Positions 45,660 through 57,379 of a stretch of 64,000 bases of DNA are shown here, one piece after another. Both the position numbers and the translations under genes were made by a program. A model generated the notes under the pieces. The model saw only the letters and a list, made by a program, of their open reading frames with translations, was not told the DNA's origin and searched no databases. The first letter of the stretch is position 1. Each line of letters starts with the position of its first letter. The DNA comes from Chelydra serpentina (Eukaryota > Chordata > Testudines > Chelydridae). Location of the stretch: contig JBAIAC010000027.1 in assembly GCA_037349315.1 (NCBI GenBank), forward strand, positions 8,003,501-8,067,500, written 5' to 3'.

Positions 45660-45775
45660 GTAGCAGGAATACAGTAGTGCCTAGAACCTCATTCAGGGTC
45701 GGGGCCCCATCATGCTAGGCTCTTATGGACACATAATGAAGAGGCAGTCCCCTTCTACAAGGAGCTCACACATCA
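45660..45775 (-). repeat. L3-like LINE/SINE 3' tail
   Basis: Plus text ACAGTAGTGCCTAGAACCTC, GGGGCCCCATCATGCTAGGC and GGCAGTCCCCTTCTACAAGG is the antisense of the L3-type tail. Confidence 0.78.
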
Positions 45776-45777
45776 AA

Positions 45778-46014
45778 AGCCACTGTGGCCCAGGGTTAGA
45801 GCTCGGGACTGGAGTTGGGGCTGCTGTGTTTAATTCCTGGCTGCGTCGCTAACTCGATACATGATCTAGTCACGTAAACCTTCCTGCGACTCAGTTTACC
45901 CATGTGTAAATGGGGAGTGATAATACCGATCTTGCAGAGTGCTGCTGAGCATAATGAGCATGTGTGCTTTGAGATCTTCATACAAAAGGTACTAGACAAG
46001 GACAAAGTGTTGTT
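45778..46014 (+). mobile_element. MIR-like tRNA-derived SINE
   Basis: CACTGTGGCCCAGGGTTAGA, TTAATTCCTGGCTGCGTCGC, GCGACTCAGTTTACCCATGT and the tail GTGCTTTGAGATCTTCATAC. Confidence 0.85.
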
Positions 46015-46524
46015 ACTGAGGCACTAAACAGAGAAGATAGAAGACTACTCAAAAACTAAATATATTTACATGCATACAGAAGCGGGGCTTCTCCTGTCCT
46101 GGTCATTCTCACTTAGCTTGGCTATCACTTTCCATTAGCTATTTCCCTTCAACCTGTGGGCCTTTAAAATGTCCCTTTGCATGTCTGTAGGGCAAGCCAA
46201 GGTAACAACCCAACTGCAACCTTATGGCCACGTTACATCACCAACCGTTTCTCAAACGATGCATGTGCACTGACAGCAAGGCCACTTGGTAAGTCTCTTT
46301 CAAGACAAACGCTGTAAAGAGCCAATTTTCCACATTGTGCCCAGAAAGCCTGCTTCTCCGCACCTCACTCCTCAACTGTATAGCAGCCCGGGGCCTATTG
46401 TCACCTACAATAAATCTTAGTATCTTTTACAGTCATCATTATTAAAATGCGTTCAGAACTACAGTGCGTATGGAGAAGAAAAATACCAAATAGTGCAGAG
46501 AGTGGAAGTAAAATACTAGCAGGA

Positions 46525-46800
46525 CAGGCAGTGTTGTCTAGTAGATGGTGCACTGTACCAGGAGGCAGGAGTTCTAGATGGAATTCTTGGTTCAACCACT
46601 GATCTGCTGTGTGACCTCAGACAAGTCTCTTCTCCTCTGTTTCCCAGCCCACCCTTTCACTGTCTTGTCTATTGTTATTATAAGCTCTTAGGGGCAGTCA
46701 CTGCTGGTTACTATGCTTGTCTACAACAGAACCCCGATTTCAGCTGGGGACTCAGGTTGCTATTCTACAACATCTACTAAAAACACACCACAGCTTTTAA
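46525..46800 (+). mobile_element. SINE with L3-like tail
   Basis: Head CAGTGTTGTCTAGTAGATGG and core GTGTGACCTCAGACAAGTCT, then CAGCCCACCCTTTCACTGTC, then the tail TAAGCTCTTAGGGGCAGTCA, AACAGAACCCCGATTTCAGC. Same chimeric layout as 38940-39202. Confidence 0.8.
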
Positions 46801-46924
46801 AAAGGGGGGTGGGGACTGAGTAGCTTAGCGGGTTGCAAATGACACACAAAGCTTTTACCCTCTAGGTTGGCCGTTATAACCTAGATTGTCTGCAGAGTTG
46901 TTGTAGCCAGGATGGTCCCATGAT

Positions 46925-49060
46925 GGCAGAGAGACAAGCTAGGTGGGGTAATATGTTTTATTGGATCAATTGATGTTGATTTAAGGGACAAGCTTTCAAA
47001 CTACACAGAGCTCTTCTTCAGGTCTGGGGAAGGAAATCAGTGTCTGAACGAAATATAAATTGGAACAGATCGTTAAGCATAAGGGGATAACATGTTGTAG
47101 GAAGCCACTTGAAATGGAGTAGGCAATAAGAGATTGCTATTGAAAAGGAGTCTGAAGTGGGCCATTAAGAGTAAGCAGGTAAAGGTGTGTGCTACATGAG
47201 CCATGAAGCCAGTCCATGATTTTTGGTATCCAGTAGTGTTATGAATTTAATTCCCAGACTCGTCTTTTGAAGGTGTTGCGCAGGTTTCCTTTGAGGACAA
47301 GTATTGATCGGATATAGAGTGATCGCTTTGTGAAAAGTGTTTGCCCATGGGTGATATGGTGTTTTGGTCTTTTATCATTTTTCTGTGCGAGTTCATTCGA
47401 GAGCGTAGTGATCGTCTGGCTTCACCCACATGATTATTGCTGGGGCTTTTAGGACACTGGATGAGGTACACCACATGTTGCGATAGGCATGTATAGGACT
47501 CAAGAACTTTGAGAGCTGTTGTGGGGGTATTGATCATTGTAGCAGTGAAGATGTCTCTTCAGATTTTGCATCTGTTGTTCTGGCAGGGTCTGGTGCCACT
47601 TTGAGTTGGTGTGCCCTGATCTGCGGGGCGCTTGCTTCTGATGATGAGGTCGGGGGGTTGTTTGAAGGCCAAAAGAGGGGGAGTCGGGAAAGATTTTTTC
47701 AGGATGTGGTCCCCACCATGTATAGGTTGTAATTGTTTGATGATACCCCATATGGGTTCCAGTGTGGGATGACAGGTGACAATAGGAATGTTTGGTCAGT
47801 GGGTTTTTTTCTCCTTTATTGAAGCAGGTTCTCCTGGGGCACTTGGGTCACCCTTTTCATGATGTGATCTACTTCTCTGGTGGAGTGTCCTTATTTAGTG
47901 AATGAGCATGTTTGAGTGCATATTCTGGAATTTCTCTTTGGAGCAAATTCTGTGGTATATGAGTGCCTGAGTGTAGATCACAGATTTTTTTGGTGTGTCT
48001 GGGGTGGTTGCTGTATCTTTGGCGGTAAGTGTGGTGATCTGTGGGCAGGGCCAGCTCTAGGCACCAGCCTAGGAAGCACATGCTTGGGGCAGCACATTGT
48101 AAGGGGCGGCATTCAGGCCAATCTTAGGTCGGCACATTCCGCTCTGCCCCCCCCCTTTTTTTTTGCCTGGGGCGGCAAAAAAGCCAGAGACGGCCCTGTC
48201 TGTCGGTTTCTTATATACAGTCATTTGTAGAGTTCCAGTATTGAAACTAATCATGGTGTGCAGAAATCTATGAGATAGTTTAGGTTTTCTGTCCAGAGGA
48301 TCACCGTAGGTATCTCAGGTATATCACTGGTTTCATGGTGCAGCTATCCAGAAATTCTTCCTCAAGGGAGCCCATGAAGAGGTTGGCATATTGAGAAGCC
48401 ATCTAAATACCCAGGGCTATTCCCGTGGTTTGGCAAAATGTTTGCTGCTAAATGTGAAGTTGTGGGTGAGGATGAAATGGATGTGCTTAGCAATGTTTTT
48501 GGGGTGGATTTTTGAGCGCTGTACATTATCTTGTAGGTATGTGAGGCAGGGAGCAATGCCGTCATGGTGAGGGATGTTGGCACATAGGGAGATAACATCC
48601 ATAGTGGCAAGGATGGTGTTCTGCAGGAGGTTGTTAGTTTCTGGAGGAAGTCAGTAGTGTCTTGGAGCAAGCTGCCCCTTTATGCAGTGAGTAGTTTGAA
48701 GATGGTTTCCAAGAGTCCTGATTTTCCTTCAGTAAGAGTGCCGTGGCCCAATATAACGGGACTGCCTGAGTTCCCTTTGTGTAGCTTGGGAAGCATGTAG
48801 AAGGTCCCTGGGATGGGCTGTTGAGTTGTTTGGTATCTTTAAATTCATGTGTGAACTGTGGTGTGTGGGGGGGGGGAAGGGGGGGAGGGCTTCTTTTAGT
48901 TCTTGATAGACTCAGTGGTGCCAGAGAGTTGCCTATTGGTCTTGTTGACGTAGTCGTCGCGATTAAGGACTATGATAGGGCTCGCTTTGTCTGCCGGTTT
49001 GATCGCTATCTGGTGGCTGGATTTCAGGGACTGCACAGCTAACTTCTAGGTTGGCAGGTT
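46925..49060 (-). mobile_element. Penelope-like retroelement, decayed
   Basis: In minus sense, the upstream part (about 49000-48890) reads PADKASPIIVLNRDDYVNKT, and near 48800 TFYMLPKLHKGN, the conserved motif before the reverse-transcriptase fingers. MDVISLCANIPHHDG (about 48600) and YANLFMGSLEEEF (about 48390) are further RT landmarks. Near 47460-47330 the frame reads VVYLIQCPKS, then GEARRSLRSRMNSHR and MGKHFSQSDHS, a GIY-YIG-type endonuclease region. RT plus GIY-YIG is diagnostic of Penelope-like elements. The usual tyrosine of the second GIY-YIG half is replaced by HVG. There are multiple stops and frameshifts, and a small hAT element interrupts it at 48046-48198. Confidence 0.85.
48046..48198. 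mobile_element. Small hAT-like MITE inside the Penelope-like element
   Basis: 153 bp with ends CAGGGCCAGCTCTAGGCACC and GCCAGAGACGGCCCTG. An 8 bp target duplication, tctgtggg (48038-48045) and tctgtcgg (48199-48206), differs at one base. It contains TTGCCTGGGGCGGCAAAAAA. It interrupts the reverse-transcriptase/endonuclease spacer of the host element, so it is younger. Confidence 0.92.
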
Positions 49061-49589
49061 TAATCAATTTCACTTCAGAGCGGAACGTTACCACCACCAC
49101 TGGAATGAACGGGTAGCCACATTTCAATATTTCGATCTTGATCCAAAGCCATTGAAGTCGGAGTCCTTCCACGGACTTCAAATCAAGCCTCTAGTGGAAA
49201 AAAAAATCCATCGGGTGTGGCAACCTCTTTGACAGTCTCAGCAGAGAGCCCAAGAACCAGATGACCCACTCTGGCTGAACTAATGGCTAATCCCTACAGG
49301 CAGGTACCTCCAGGGACAGGGTTTAAACAGGTGGCAGCATGAACAAGTTTACCTTTGCTGTGCATGTTATTGGGGGGAAGGGGCAGGGGCGGAGGACCTT
49401 CAGAGCTGTCAAACCAGGGCCAGTTTTCCAAAGTGCTAAATTCTCTTATACTTTATGGGCATATGAAGGATAAACAGAAGTTTGGGAGAAATTCAATAGC
49501 TAATGTGTGTATTAATCTATGCTAAAGCATCCTATTACTTTTGTTAGCCAGCGTTCCCCTTTTCCCACCCTGAGCCACCTGTTCTAACT

Positions 49590-49712
49590 TTTAGACTGTA
49601 AACTATTTCGGTCAAGGACTGTTTATTCTCTGGCTGCACAGCCTTTGGCATAATGGAGCCTAGATGTGGTCAAATAAGTGCTACCACAACATAAATTATA
49701 AATACGAATATC
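49590..49712 (+). repeat. L3-like LINE/SINE 3' tail, degraded
   Basis: TTAGACTGTAAACTATTTCG, GTCAAGGACTG, GGCATAATGGAGCCTAGATG and GTGCTACCACAAC follow the L3-tail order. Confidence 0.65.
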
Positions 49713-49876
49713 TAGTGCATTCTACACCACTGTGCAAAATTATTTTTTAAATATATATCCCCACCCCTCACCCCTCACAGATAACATGCTTCGTTTCTAT
49801 TTGCAAAATAGCCTACTAGTGTAGGACAAGCATATCCTGGGATTGGTCTGGATTTTTTTTAAACGTTTGGAGATAA

Positions 49877-49928
49877 TCTTACTCCCACGTACATTTATTA
49901 AATCTTACTCCCACGTCATTTATTAAAT
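49877..49928 (+). repeat. 25 bp tandem duplication
   Basis: TCTTACTCCCACGT(AC)ATTTATTAAA occurs twice head to tail; the second copy lacks two bases. Confidence 0.93.
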
Positions 49929-51332
49929 GCCTCTCTGGCATTTTCTTTTTCGCTTTCATACTACTCATTTACTGTTGAGTTTGACATTCTAAGCTTTATA
50001 AATGGCAACAGAAGCAGAATGGATGAGCTAAAATTAGCTTACAAGTGAGAAGCGAACCTAGAAATAGGCTCACAAACAACAGTAGCCAAGTTACCTTCAT
50101 TTTCCCACTATGCAGAATGACAACTTGTTGAAGATGGGAGAGAGATCTCAACACTATGAACTTCAGTTGCTAAATCTGGAGGTGCACTAGTGATGGCTGC
50201 CCTCTTCGCTGACAGACCAGGGGACATGAGTTGCTACAGCTTGAGCTTAACCACCAAGGCTCTGTAGATGGGGTCTGCAACAACTTGTATCCTCTGCAAA
50301 TTGGCACACGGGGGGACCTATAACATGCACTTACCAGCACGGGTAACACAGTGGTCAGCCGATTTCTAGCTGCTAAGTTAAGCACTCTCCCAGGTCAGCG
50401 ATCCATAACTAGCTGTGTGTCATCTTTAGGCACCTGCGCCAGCTCCCCTTCCCACCCACACACCAGCTCTCACTCTTTTTTGTGGATTTGGTAATTCATC
50501 CACAGACACATCAGCAATGTGATGAGTCAGTCCTGGGCCGACATCATGCATCACCTACTCTCTCGTGGGCAGCTTTTAAAATTAGTGCAGTGAAAGGAGA
50601 GACCCAAAATAAAAATAAAAATGATGCTCAGAGCATCATGGCTTTCGTGTCATGGATGGAGTAGGTATGACATGTCTTGTTTGTAAGGATTCATTTTAAT
50701 TATCCATGACACCAAACAACAACAGCCTACACCTTTTTATCCCCTGCTCAATGCGACGCTGCAATGACATTTTCACCCACCCCAACTTTTTTTTTAAATC
50801 CCGCCTCTCACCTTAACAGGCCCTACACCTGGGATTCCTCAGGCATCCTTTAGCAGGTCTCCCAGCCCCTCCTCACCAGGGAGCATGGGAGAATAGCTGG
50901 GCAAAATGCCACATCAGAACCAGAAGCTAGCTGAAACGTAAGTGTTATTGGTGAACGAGAGGCTGGGGCTCTTGCCCCTAAAGAATGCCCCCCCCTTTTC
51001 CTTGAACTTCCTTCTGGGGCAAGGCTCAGGGGACATTGCATATTCTTAACCGTGCATCCCAGCACCGCCAGGGGGTAGCTGGTTAGTTTGTGCCTCTCTC
51101 CTTGGGCAGCCCTGTTCTTGCCCAAAGGTGAGGCATTTGTGTTAGTCTGGTGTATCTAGGGCATCTCAGCCCCATAGGGTTACAGGCCCAGTAAATATGG
51201 CAACAGCAGCACTGGAGGAGTGTCTAGTCCAGCAACACCAAAAAGGGAGGTCAGAAGATGTCTTGAGAAGTCAGGAGGGGAGGAGCTGGCCAGCTAGCCT
51301 CTGAAATACATGGAAGTGGAGAAGCAGGTAAG

Positions 51333-51746
51333 TGTCATGACCTACAGGTCTTGAATCTGGGTCTGCAGGGTTCCTGGGAGCAGCCACACTCCAGCCATCT
51401 GCCTGGCAGTCTGCTGACAATTGCTTCACTGGGACCCATGAGGACCAGCCCCAGTTTGAGGCTCTGCCCCTGAGGACCGACTGCCAGAATCCCAGAGAGG
51501 CTGATGGGCCCCCTGGCCCTACTTAAGTCAGCAGTGGGAACAAGAAGCTGGCCGAACAACTGGGCCCCACCCTGCTCCCTGGCATCCCATCCCGGCGTGA
51601 CTCTGGGCATCTGACTCGTGGTTCTGACCTCCAGTTTGTCTCCGATCTCCTGGTATCCTGACCTACCCAACTCTTCACTCCTGTCTCATGACTGCAGGCT
51701 CTGGCTCTGACTACTAGGGTTGGCTGACCGCTGCCTGGCCGTGACA
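51333..51746. mobile_element. Candidate solo LTR
   Basis: 414 bp starting TGTCATGACC and ending GGCCGTGACA, so it begins TG, ends CA and has inverted 10 bp ends matching at 8 positions. The right part is CTCTGGCTCTGACTACTAGG-like sequence, which I associate with turtle Gypsy-type LTRs. No matching target duplication was found, so this remains a candidate. No retroviral or Gypsy genes are adjacent. Confidence 0.4.
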
Positions 51747-52284
51747 ATCAGATGGACACTGCTGAATACAGAGGCAAATTTGTGGGGTTACCATAGTGGA
51801 GAAAGGAGCTGGAAGGGAACATGCAAACCAAGGAGTCCCTAGAAGGAATGCCGGTAAGGGGTATGGAAAGCCACTGAGCCTTCCCCATGAAGACAGGACT
51901 GCCCGGCAACCAAAGCCAGAAGGGCAGCTCTAGTAGGGAAGCTGAGTGTCTGCTGAAAATTGTCCCCTACTGTCCCCCTGAAGACAGGAGGAAGGGGTGC
52001 AGCAACATCACACCCACTGAGGGCTATGTATTGTACAAACCTCACAGGGAATGAGGAAACTGCTGAGTAGCTGCAGAAACTGAGAAGTTCAGGTCCTTCC
52101 TCCTAACCAATGCCCTGCACTTGCAGACTGGCCAAGCCAACCATGAGCACATGGCTTCAACACCACTGTGTGTGTCTGTGTTTGACTGCTCGAACCTGTG
52201 ACAGACACAGGAATGTTCCACAGATGCCACTGTATCCAATTAGCAAGAATAACGTCTGCAGGAAAATGTGCACCACATTAGATT

Positions 52285-52445
52285 CTAAAGGGTGGGATTT
52301 TCAGAAGCATGCTGCGTCGAGCTAACTCTATCCCTGCAGAATCGATGATACCCTAAAACTGTTTTCAATGGAGTCAATAGTGAAACTCCACTGACTTCAA
52401 TGACAGCAGAACTAGGCCAAGGTTGAGTGTTTTTTTAAAATCTCC
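52285..52445. repeat. Palindromic interspersed repeat
   Basis: GTGGGATTTTCAGAAGC, TTTTCAATGGAGTCAATAGT and CCACTGACTTCAATGACAGC resemble the repeats near 10.85 and 23.6 kb. Confidence 0.4.
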
Positions 52446-52974
52446 CCATCATGTATATATAAATACATAAGACACACGTGCAGCAGAAGAAACGCGCAAT
52501 TTGTTTGAAATTCTACAACAGACCTGACATTCCACTATGAATATATCAAATGAAGCGTCTCAGGCTGCTGCTCACTCGCTTTGTCCTGCCAACGTGACAT
52601 CGCTGAAGTTAAGCTGGACTCTACCGCACAATTCTGTTTCCTCTCATATCTGAATTACACTAAGTAGCTCACTGAAGGCAGCATTGAAATCCAGGGAGCA
52701 ATGCTGATTTACACCAGCTAAGAATCTGAATCTAAGAAAAACCACATAGTGTGAAATAACTGAAGTAATCTCCCAGATATTTTCTGCACCGTTCGAAATT
52801 TCACATTTCATCCACTGCTGGTTGATAATTACAAAACAGAACAACAAAACACCTAGATGAATGTGACATAAAGACAAAGCAGCATGAATTCTTGTGAAGG
52901 AAAATTATGCGCCTCTCGTCCATTAGGATTCTCTGAGCAGATCACCAGAACAGCAAATAAAGGGAAACTGGCTG

Positions 52975-53055
52975 ATGTCATTTATTCGAACTTTTGAAAA
53001 TCATTTGACAAAGACCTTCCTAAGAGGCTATTCAGGAACGGGCTGAGAGGGGTTC
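52975..53055 (+). mobile_element. CR1 LINE reverse-transcriptase fragment
   Basis: Translation gives ADVIYSNF, stop, KSFDK, matching the DVIYLDFxKAFDxV motif of CR1 reverse transcriptase. One stop is visible. Small internal fragment. Confidence 0.6.
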
Positions 53056-53189
53056 TGCCAGGGGTTAGAAAGTTCCTGTGGGGGTGCTCTTACAAGGAGT
53101 TAATCAGCATACCCTCGATACAGCAGAGCACGCTCTTCACTTTAACTGCTTTCTGGGACTCTTTACCACTGTCACAGGCATAGAGACAG

Positions 53190-53450
53190 GCAAAGAGAGG
53201 CAGTGTGGTCTAGTGGATAGAGTACTGAATTGGGACTCAAAAGAGCAGAGTCCTATTTCCAGGTTTGCCACTGACCAGTGGGGAGACCTTGGGCAAGTCA
53301 CTTTGCCTCTTTGTTTCTCAGTTTCCTCATCTGTTTAAAAAAAAAAACAATGGGAGAGGGGTAGAGATCCCCACCTGCTTTGTAAAGTGCTTTGAGATCT
53401 ACTAATGAAAAGTGCTATACAAGAGCTAGTTATTATACCGCTGTGTTTTT
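53190..53450 (+). mobile_element. MIR-like tRNA-derived SINE, nearly complete
   Basis: Head GCAGTGTGGTCTAGTGGATA, core ACCTTGGGCAAGTCACTTTG and TTTCTCAGTTTCCTCATCTG, tail TTGTAAAGTGCTTTGAGATC and AAGTGCTATACAAGAGCTAG with TTATTAT. The best-preserved member of this SINE type here. Confidence 0.92.
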
Positions 53451-54914
53451 ACAGTACCTAGTGGCCCCCAATCCCGATTCGGGTCTTTATTATATAAAAA
53501 CATCTGCATAGAGGGCCACTGTGACAAGGTGTGAAGGTGCGTTACTTTCCAGGCCATTACACAAGTGATCTGTCACATGACGAGACTGATTTTTTGCAGT
53601 TTTCAGGTTGGGATTTTTGGAAATAAAGCAAACCCTGCAGAAAGGGATATGAAAAGACTATTTTTCCGGCTGGCAAGTCTTGCACTCATTTAAATTAACA
53701 CTTTTACAATTAGTTTTAACTCTTTTTTTATTAAAGAAAAGCAATTAATTGGATGGCTTATTAGGACGAACATCATTTAGCTAATATACAAAAGAATAAG
53801 CATTTGTGGCAGGAAAGGGTGTTATTTCAGCCCATATTTGTTTCACTCTGCATTTCTAAGTGTTATTGTCGGCTACTGGGAAACACTAAAATGTAATTGG
53901 CCAAAAGGAAAAATTCTGAATAAACCAGTCTAAGAAAGGCAGCCTGACCTAGGCACAAACTGCATTAAAGTTAACAGACCCAAAGTAAGAGCCGTCACCT
54001 CTCTGTGCAGCCCCCACCTTTAAAGTCTGAGCTTGACATCTCAACATATAGAATGCTAAGGAGCTGTTATTTTCATTTCAGATGCACATTGCAGTGAGGA
54101 ACAATATGAAGAATATTATTTCAGTGCCCTGGGAAAAATTAGCAAGTCAAATATTGAATCAGGCCTCTAGCATATGCTAAGGAGATTGCTTTGATCTTAT
54201 CCACACTAAAAGCTCTATTATTGAATTTAAAGTCTGTGAACACATATCAGACCACTATACAATGCATATCTGAATACATGTTTGAGAAGCAAGGGATGTT
54301 TTGACAAAGGGAAAGAATATTTTAACTGAAAATATCAAAGTTATTGCATCGATTGAAATACAAATGCTTTTTTTTCATTTGGCTAGGTGGCTTTGCTGAC
54401 AGAAACCCTCTACCTAGGAGGAGACTGGGCTTTAGAAGAACTTCAGGAGTTGTCTTGCTCCTGTATTAGGACAGGTGCATTTGGAGGTGCTTTCAAAGAG
54501 ATATGAGGTTACATGGTAGCAGGCTGACAGCAGTACACTATGATTCTTTTTGGTTCCCTCTGGTGGGCAGCTACAGTATTAAGCAGCACTGGGACTTGTC
54601 TACACAGGGAAATTGATCAGAATTAGCTTATTCTGCAGTACCTAGTCCGGTCATTTTCCCTGGGTTGAGAAGCCCGTTCAGAGACCATAAATGGGGTTCT
54701 ACTCCTCTTCCTACTAGCACAATGTTATACAGGGGAGGTTGGGGGAAGTGGGATAATCAGGAGAAGAGAGACAGGAACTTGGATTATAGAAAGACGATGG
54801 CATTTGAGACTAATCAAGTGGCCCGATTCAGCTCATCTGTGGCTGCTGAGTCAAATTCTTGTTCTCTGATACACCTATTCAACCCTACTGATAACCCCAT
54901 TTGGTCTAAGCGCA

Positions 54915-55012
54915 CCTTCCTCTGACGTATCTGGTGTTGACCATGGACAAGACAGGACACTGCACTAGACAGATCACCGATCTGACCCAGTATGACAATT
55001 ACTACGTACCTG
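54915..55012 (+). mobile_element. CR1 LINE 3' end, degraded
   Basis: ACAGGACACTGCACTAGACA, GATCACCGATCTGACCCAGT and ATGACAATTACTACGTAC correspond to the GATACTGGGCTAGATGGACC...TCTGACCCAGTATGGC ending. Confidence 0.7.
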
Positions 55013-55234
55013 AGTAACGAAAACCTCCCTGTATACCCTCAGGTTAGTGGGAAAAATAAGAACTAAATAAGCGAAATTCATAACACGGTGCTCACCCCAC
55101 TATAAAGACAAACACCTGACACAGGATGTCAAAAACAATTAATTTTATGGAGAACATTTTCCCAAAGGACCACCTGGGCACAGCATGCTTTTGTGATAAA
55201 TGATACTGCTGATGTGCATATTGGAAAAACTTAC

Positions 55235-55317
55235 CATTTTATTATTGATTTCATGAAAATGAATCTCACAGACTTTTTCCACCACGTCTTCATTTTCAAA
55301 AGTTACGAAGCCAAATC
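55235..55317 (-). CDS. MSI2: MSI2 internal exon: C-terminal half of RRM2
   Basis: This 83-nt exon reads on the minus strand. It begins two bases into a glycine codon and then gives [20 protein letters not shown] and HEINNKM. GFGFVTF is the RNP1 motif of an RNA recognition motif, and the whole segment matches the second RRM of Musashi proteins, about residues 150-178 of a protein of about 330. The acceptor is preceded by a pyrimidine-rich tract ending aatag, and the donor reads gtaagttttt. Musashi-2 is a mainly cytoplasmic RNA-binding protein that controls translation of mRNAs with UAG-containing sites and is known for roles in neural and haematopoietic stem cells. MSI1 is the nearest alternative. 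MSI2 is preferred because the exons that follow match its linker and its short-isoform ending. The preceding exon is beyond base 64000. Confidence 0.95.
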
Positions 55318-55526
55318 CTATTTATTAAAAGAGAGAAAGAAGAAAAGTATAAGGAAAATATTAATTATGTTAAAACAACCGAGGCTTCATTTAAATATGG
55401 CATTTTATCGGCGGTTCGGATTTTTGTCACCTTTCACACACACATACACAATCTGGTCTGGTCCAGGACTACAGCTCCTAGAAGCTACAGCAATACAAAT
55501 AATTAACAATAATAAAGCACACAACT

Positions 55527-55557
55527 ACACACACACACTCTCTCTCTCTCTCTCTCG
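55527..55557 (+). repeat. (AC)n(TC)n microsatellite
   Basis: ACACACACAC followed by about ten TC units, about 200 bases upstream (minus sense) of the RRM2 exon acceptor. Confidence 0.92.
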
Positions 55558-57361
55558 TGCCCTTATGGAAAACTCCTATTTATTACAGGAATGAAACAAA
55601 ATATCAGATATTTAATAGGGTTCTGTCCTTCCTATAGATTTTTTGATCCATCCTATAGAATGTTATAGACAGCTATTTCCTTGCTTCTGGATGGCTCAAA
55701 AACCTAGAGTACAGAAATAATTCTCTATTACATTTTATAGGTGTTGGGAGTAATCCATATAGAACCTTATTACATTTCTATGGAACCCTATTGGTTTCAG
55801 TTCTTAAATTCCAAGAGACTTCTACATTAGGATATTCATTAAGCGACAAAGAACAAACATTCAAAAAGGGAGAGAAAATTATTCCTCATTTACCCGGCAC
55901 CACTATCAGCAAGAATAAAAAAATTAATGATTTCACAAACATGTATCAGCACTTTCTGTTTATGTTTGCCTCTGAGCAAAAAAGAAATTTACTCATCTGT
56001 TATTTATAAGGGTCAAAAGATACTGGCTTTGCTCTCACAGGGAAGCAGTCACTATAGTAAGTGCTTCTGGGATCAAAGCAGGTCCTGGCTTGTCCTTTCA
56101 GCACATTGACACAGTGAACCCTAAGGGTCAGCCAAGATTTGGAGGTGGTTATTTGTCCCTTTCTTCCTGAATTACTTCCTCAAATACCTCATCAGGACAT
56201 CCTGAGGCCTTTAAGAAACTATTAAAGTTTAAGACCTCTGATCTGATCACTCATCTTTTCTCTACTGCCGCTTCAAAGGAGCTATGGATTTGGGCCAGTT
56301 TAAGGTTGTTTGATGCATGCTGTCTGCCTGCCAGCTATACACTGTATTTACTCTGTTGGGTCCATGCTATCTTAGACACTCCACACTAAAGAATTTTGGC
56401 AGCCAGCTACAGCTCTGCATATTGATTTTCACCCATCTTTTCAGAAGAAAAAAACCCCCACAAGGCACCATTGTGTTTCTTTCAAGCACTCAATGGATAA
56501 ATATCAAAATCTATTAAGACAACATGAAGGCTCCCAATAAAACAATTCAATAAACCCAAACTCCAAATTAGTACCCACAAAGTCTTTTGAGCTTCGATAT
56601 TGGAAGGATATGTCTTCAGCATACAATAATATATGAACAGAAATGAATGCTGCACTCAAAAGTCCATTGCAACTCGTGTTTTAAATCAAACAAAAATGAT
56701 GGTGATGGGACGGGAGATAAATAAGCTCACAACTGTCTAGCTTATTTTACATAAATAGTTTTGCACTAGTAAACCAGCTGCACGTGAGAAAGTAAATATC
56801 TTGTTCACAGACACAGACACTGGGGAGATACTTAGCTGGCATAAATTGATGGTGCTCTGCTGATTTCCATGAGCTATACTAACGCTAACTGAGAATCCAG
56901 CCTGTTGCATGTTACAAACCCAGAGATTCTTGTTATGAGGGAATACAGTCCAAACCTTGCCAATTCTCACTTTTCATCCACTAACCTGTTTCTTCATTCC
57001 CAAAACCTGGCCCTCCTCACTTTGATTCTCAGCAAAGATTCTGCAACTGCTAAGTTGCTATAATGAAGTCTTCTTTTACTACGCCTTCCATTGCTTTAAC
57101 ACACACAGAACATTTGCTAGAAAACTTCATACTAGCAAATAATTAAAACTAAACTGTGCTTGTCAGAGTAAGTGAACAAACTACATTTTGCAATGCAGTG
57201 CCCTTGAAGTTGTGCATGCGTGTTTGCTTATTCATAAATTCACAGGACGCTGCTATCCTCAATGGGTCTCTCGGTGATTACAGTGAACTAGCAAGTGTTA
57301 AGCACCTACCAGTTGATTGGTTTAGGAACACAGAGTAATTTTAATACTGTTGAATGCTTCC

Positions 57362-57379
57362 CCTCCCCCCCCCCCCCCC
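57362..57379. repeat. Poly-C tract
   Basis: About 16 C with a single T near the start. Confidence 0.9.

Larger units (their letters stand above)
38296..55234 (-). other. MSI2: MSI2 intron, 16.9 kb
   Basis: Intron between the RRM2 exon and the linker exon. It holds SINEs and L3-like tails (38.9-46.8 kb), a Tigger-like element (44.8-45.5 kb), a Penelope-like element (46.9-49.1 kb), a candidate solo LTR (51.3-51.7 kb) and CR1 fragments near 53.0 and 55.0 kb. Bases 39.4-40.0, 41.9-42.8, 43.0-44.7, 49.7-51.3 and 53.5-54.6 kb show nothing I can classify. Confidence 0.8.

Noticed and set aside
49060..49240. Further coding part of the Penelope-like element
   Set aside because: Minus translation (for example a stretch near 49180-48963) shows no landmark I recognise, so the upstream boundary was left near 49060.
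55193..55594. 133-codon plus-strand frame
   Set aside because: Antisense shadow of the MSI2 RRM2 exon continuing into intron and the (AC)(TC) repeat.
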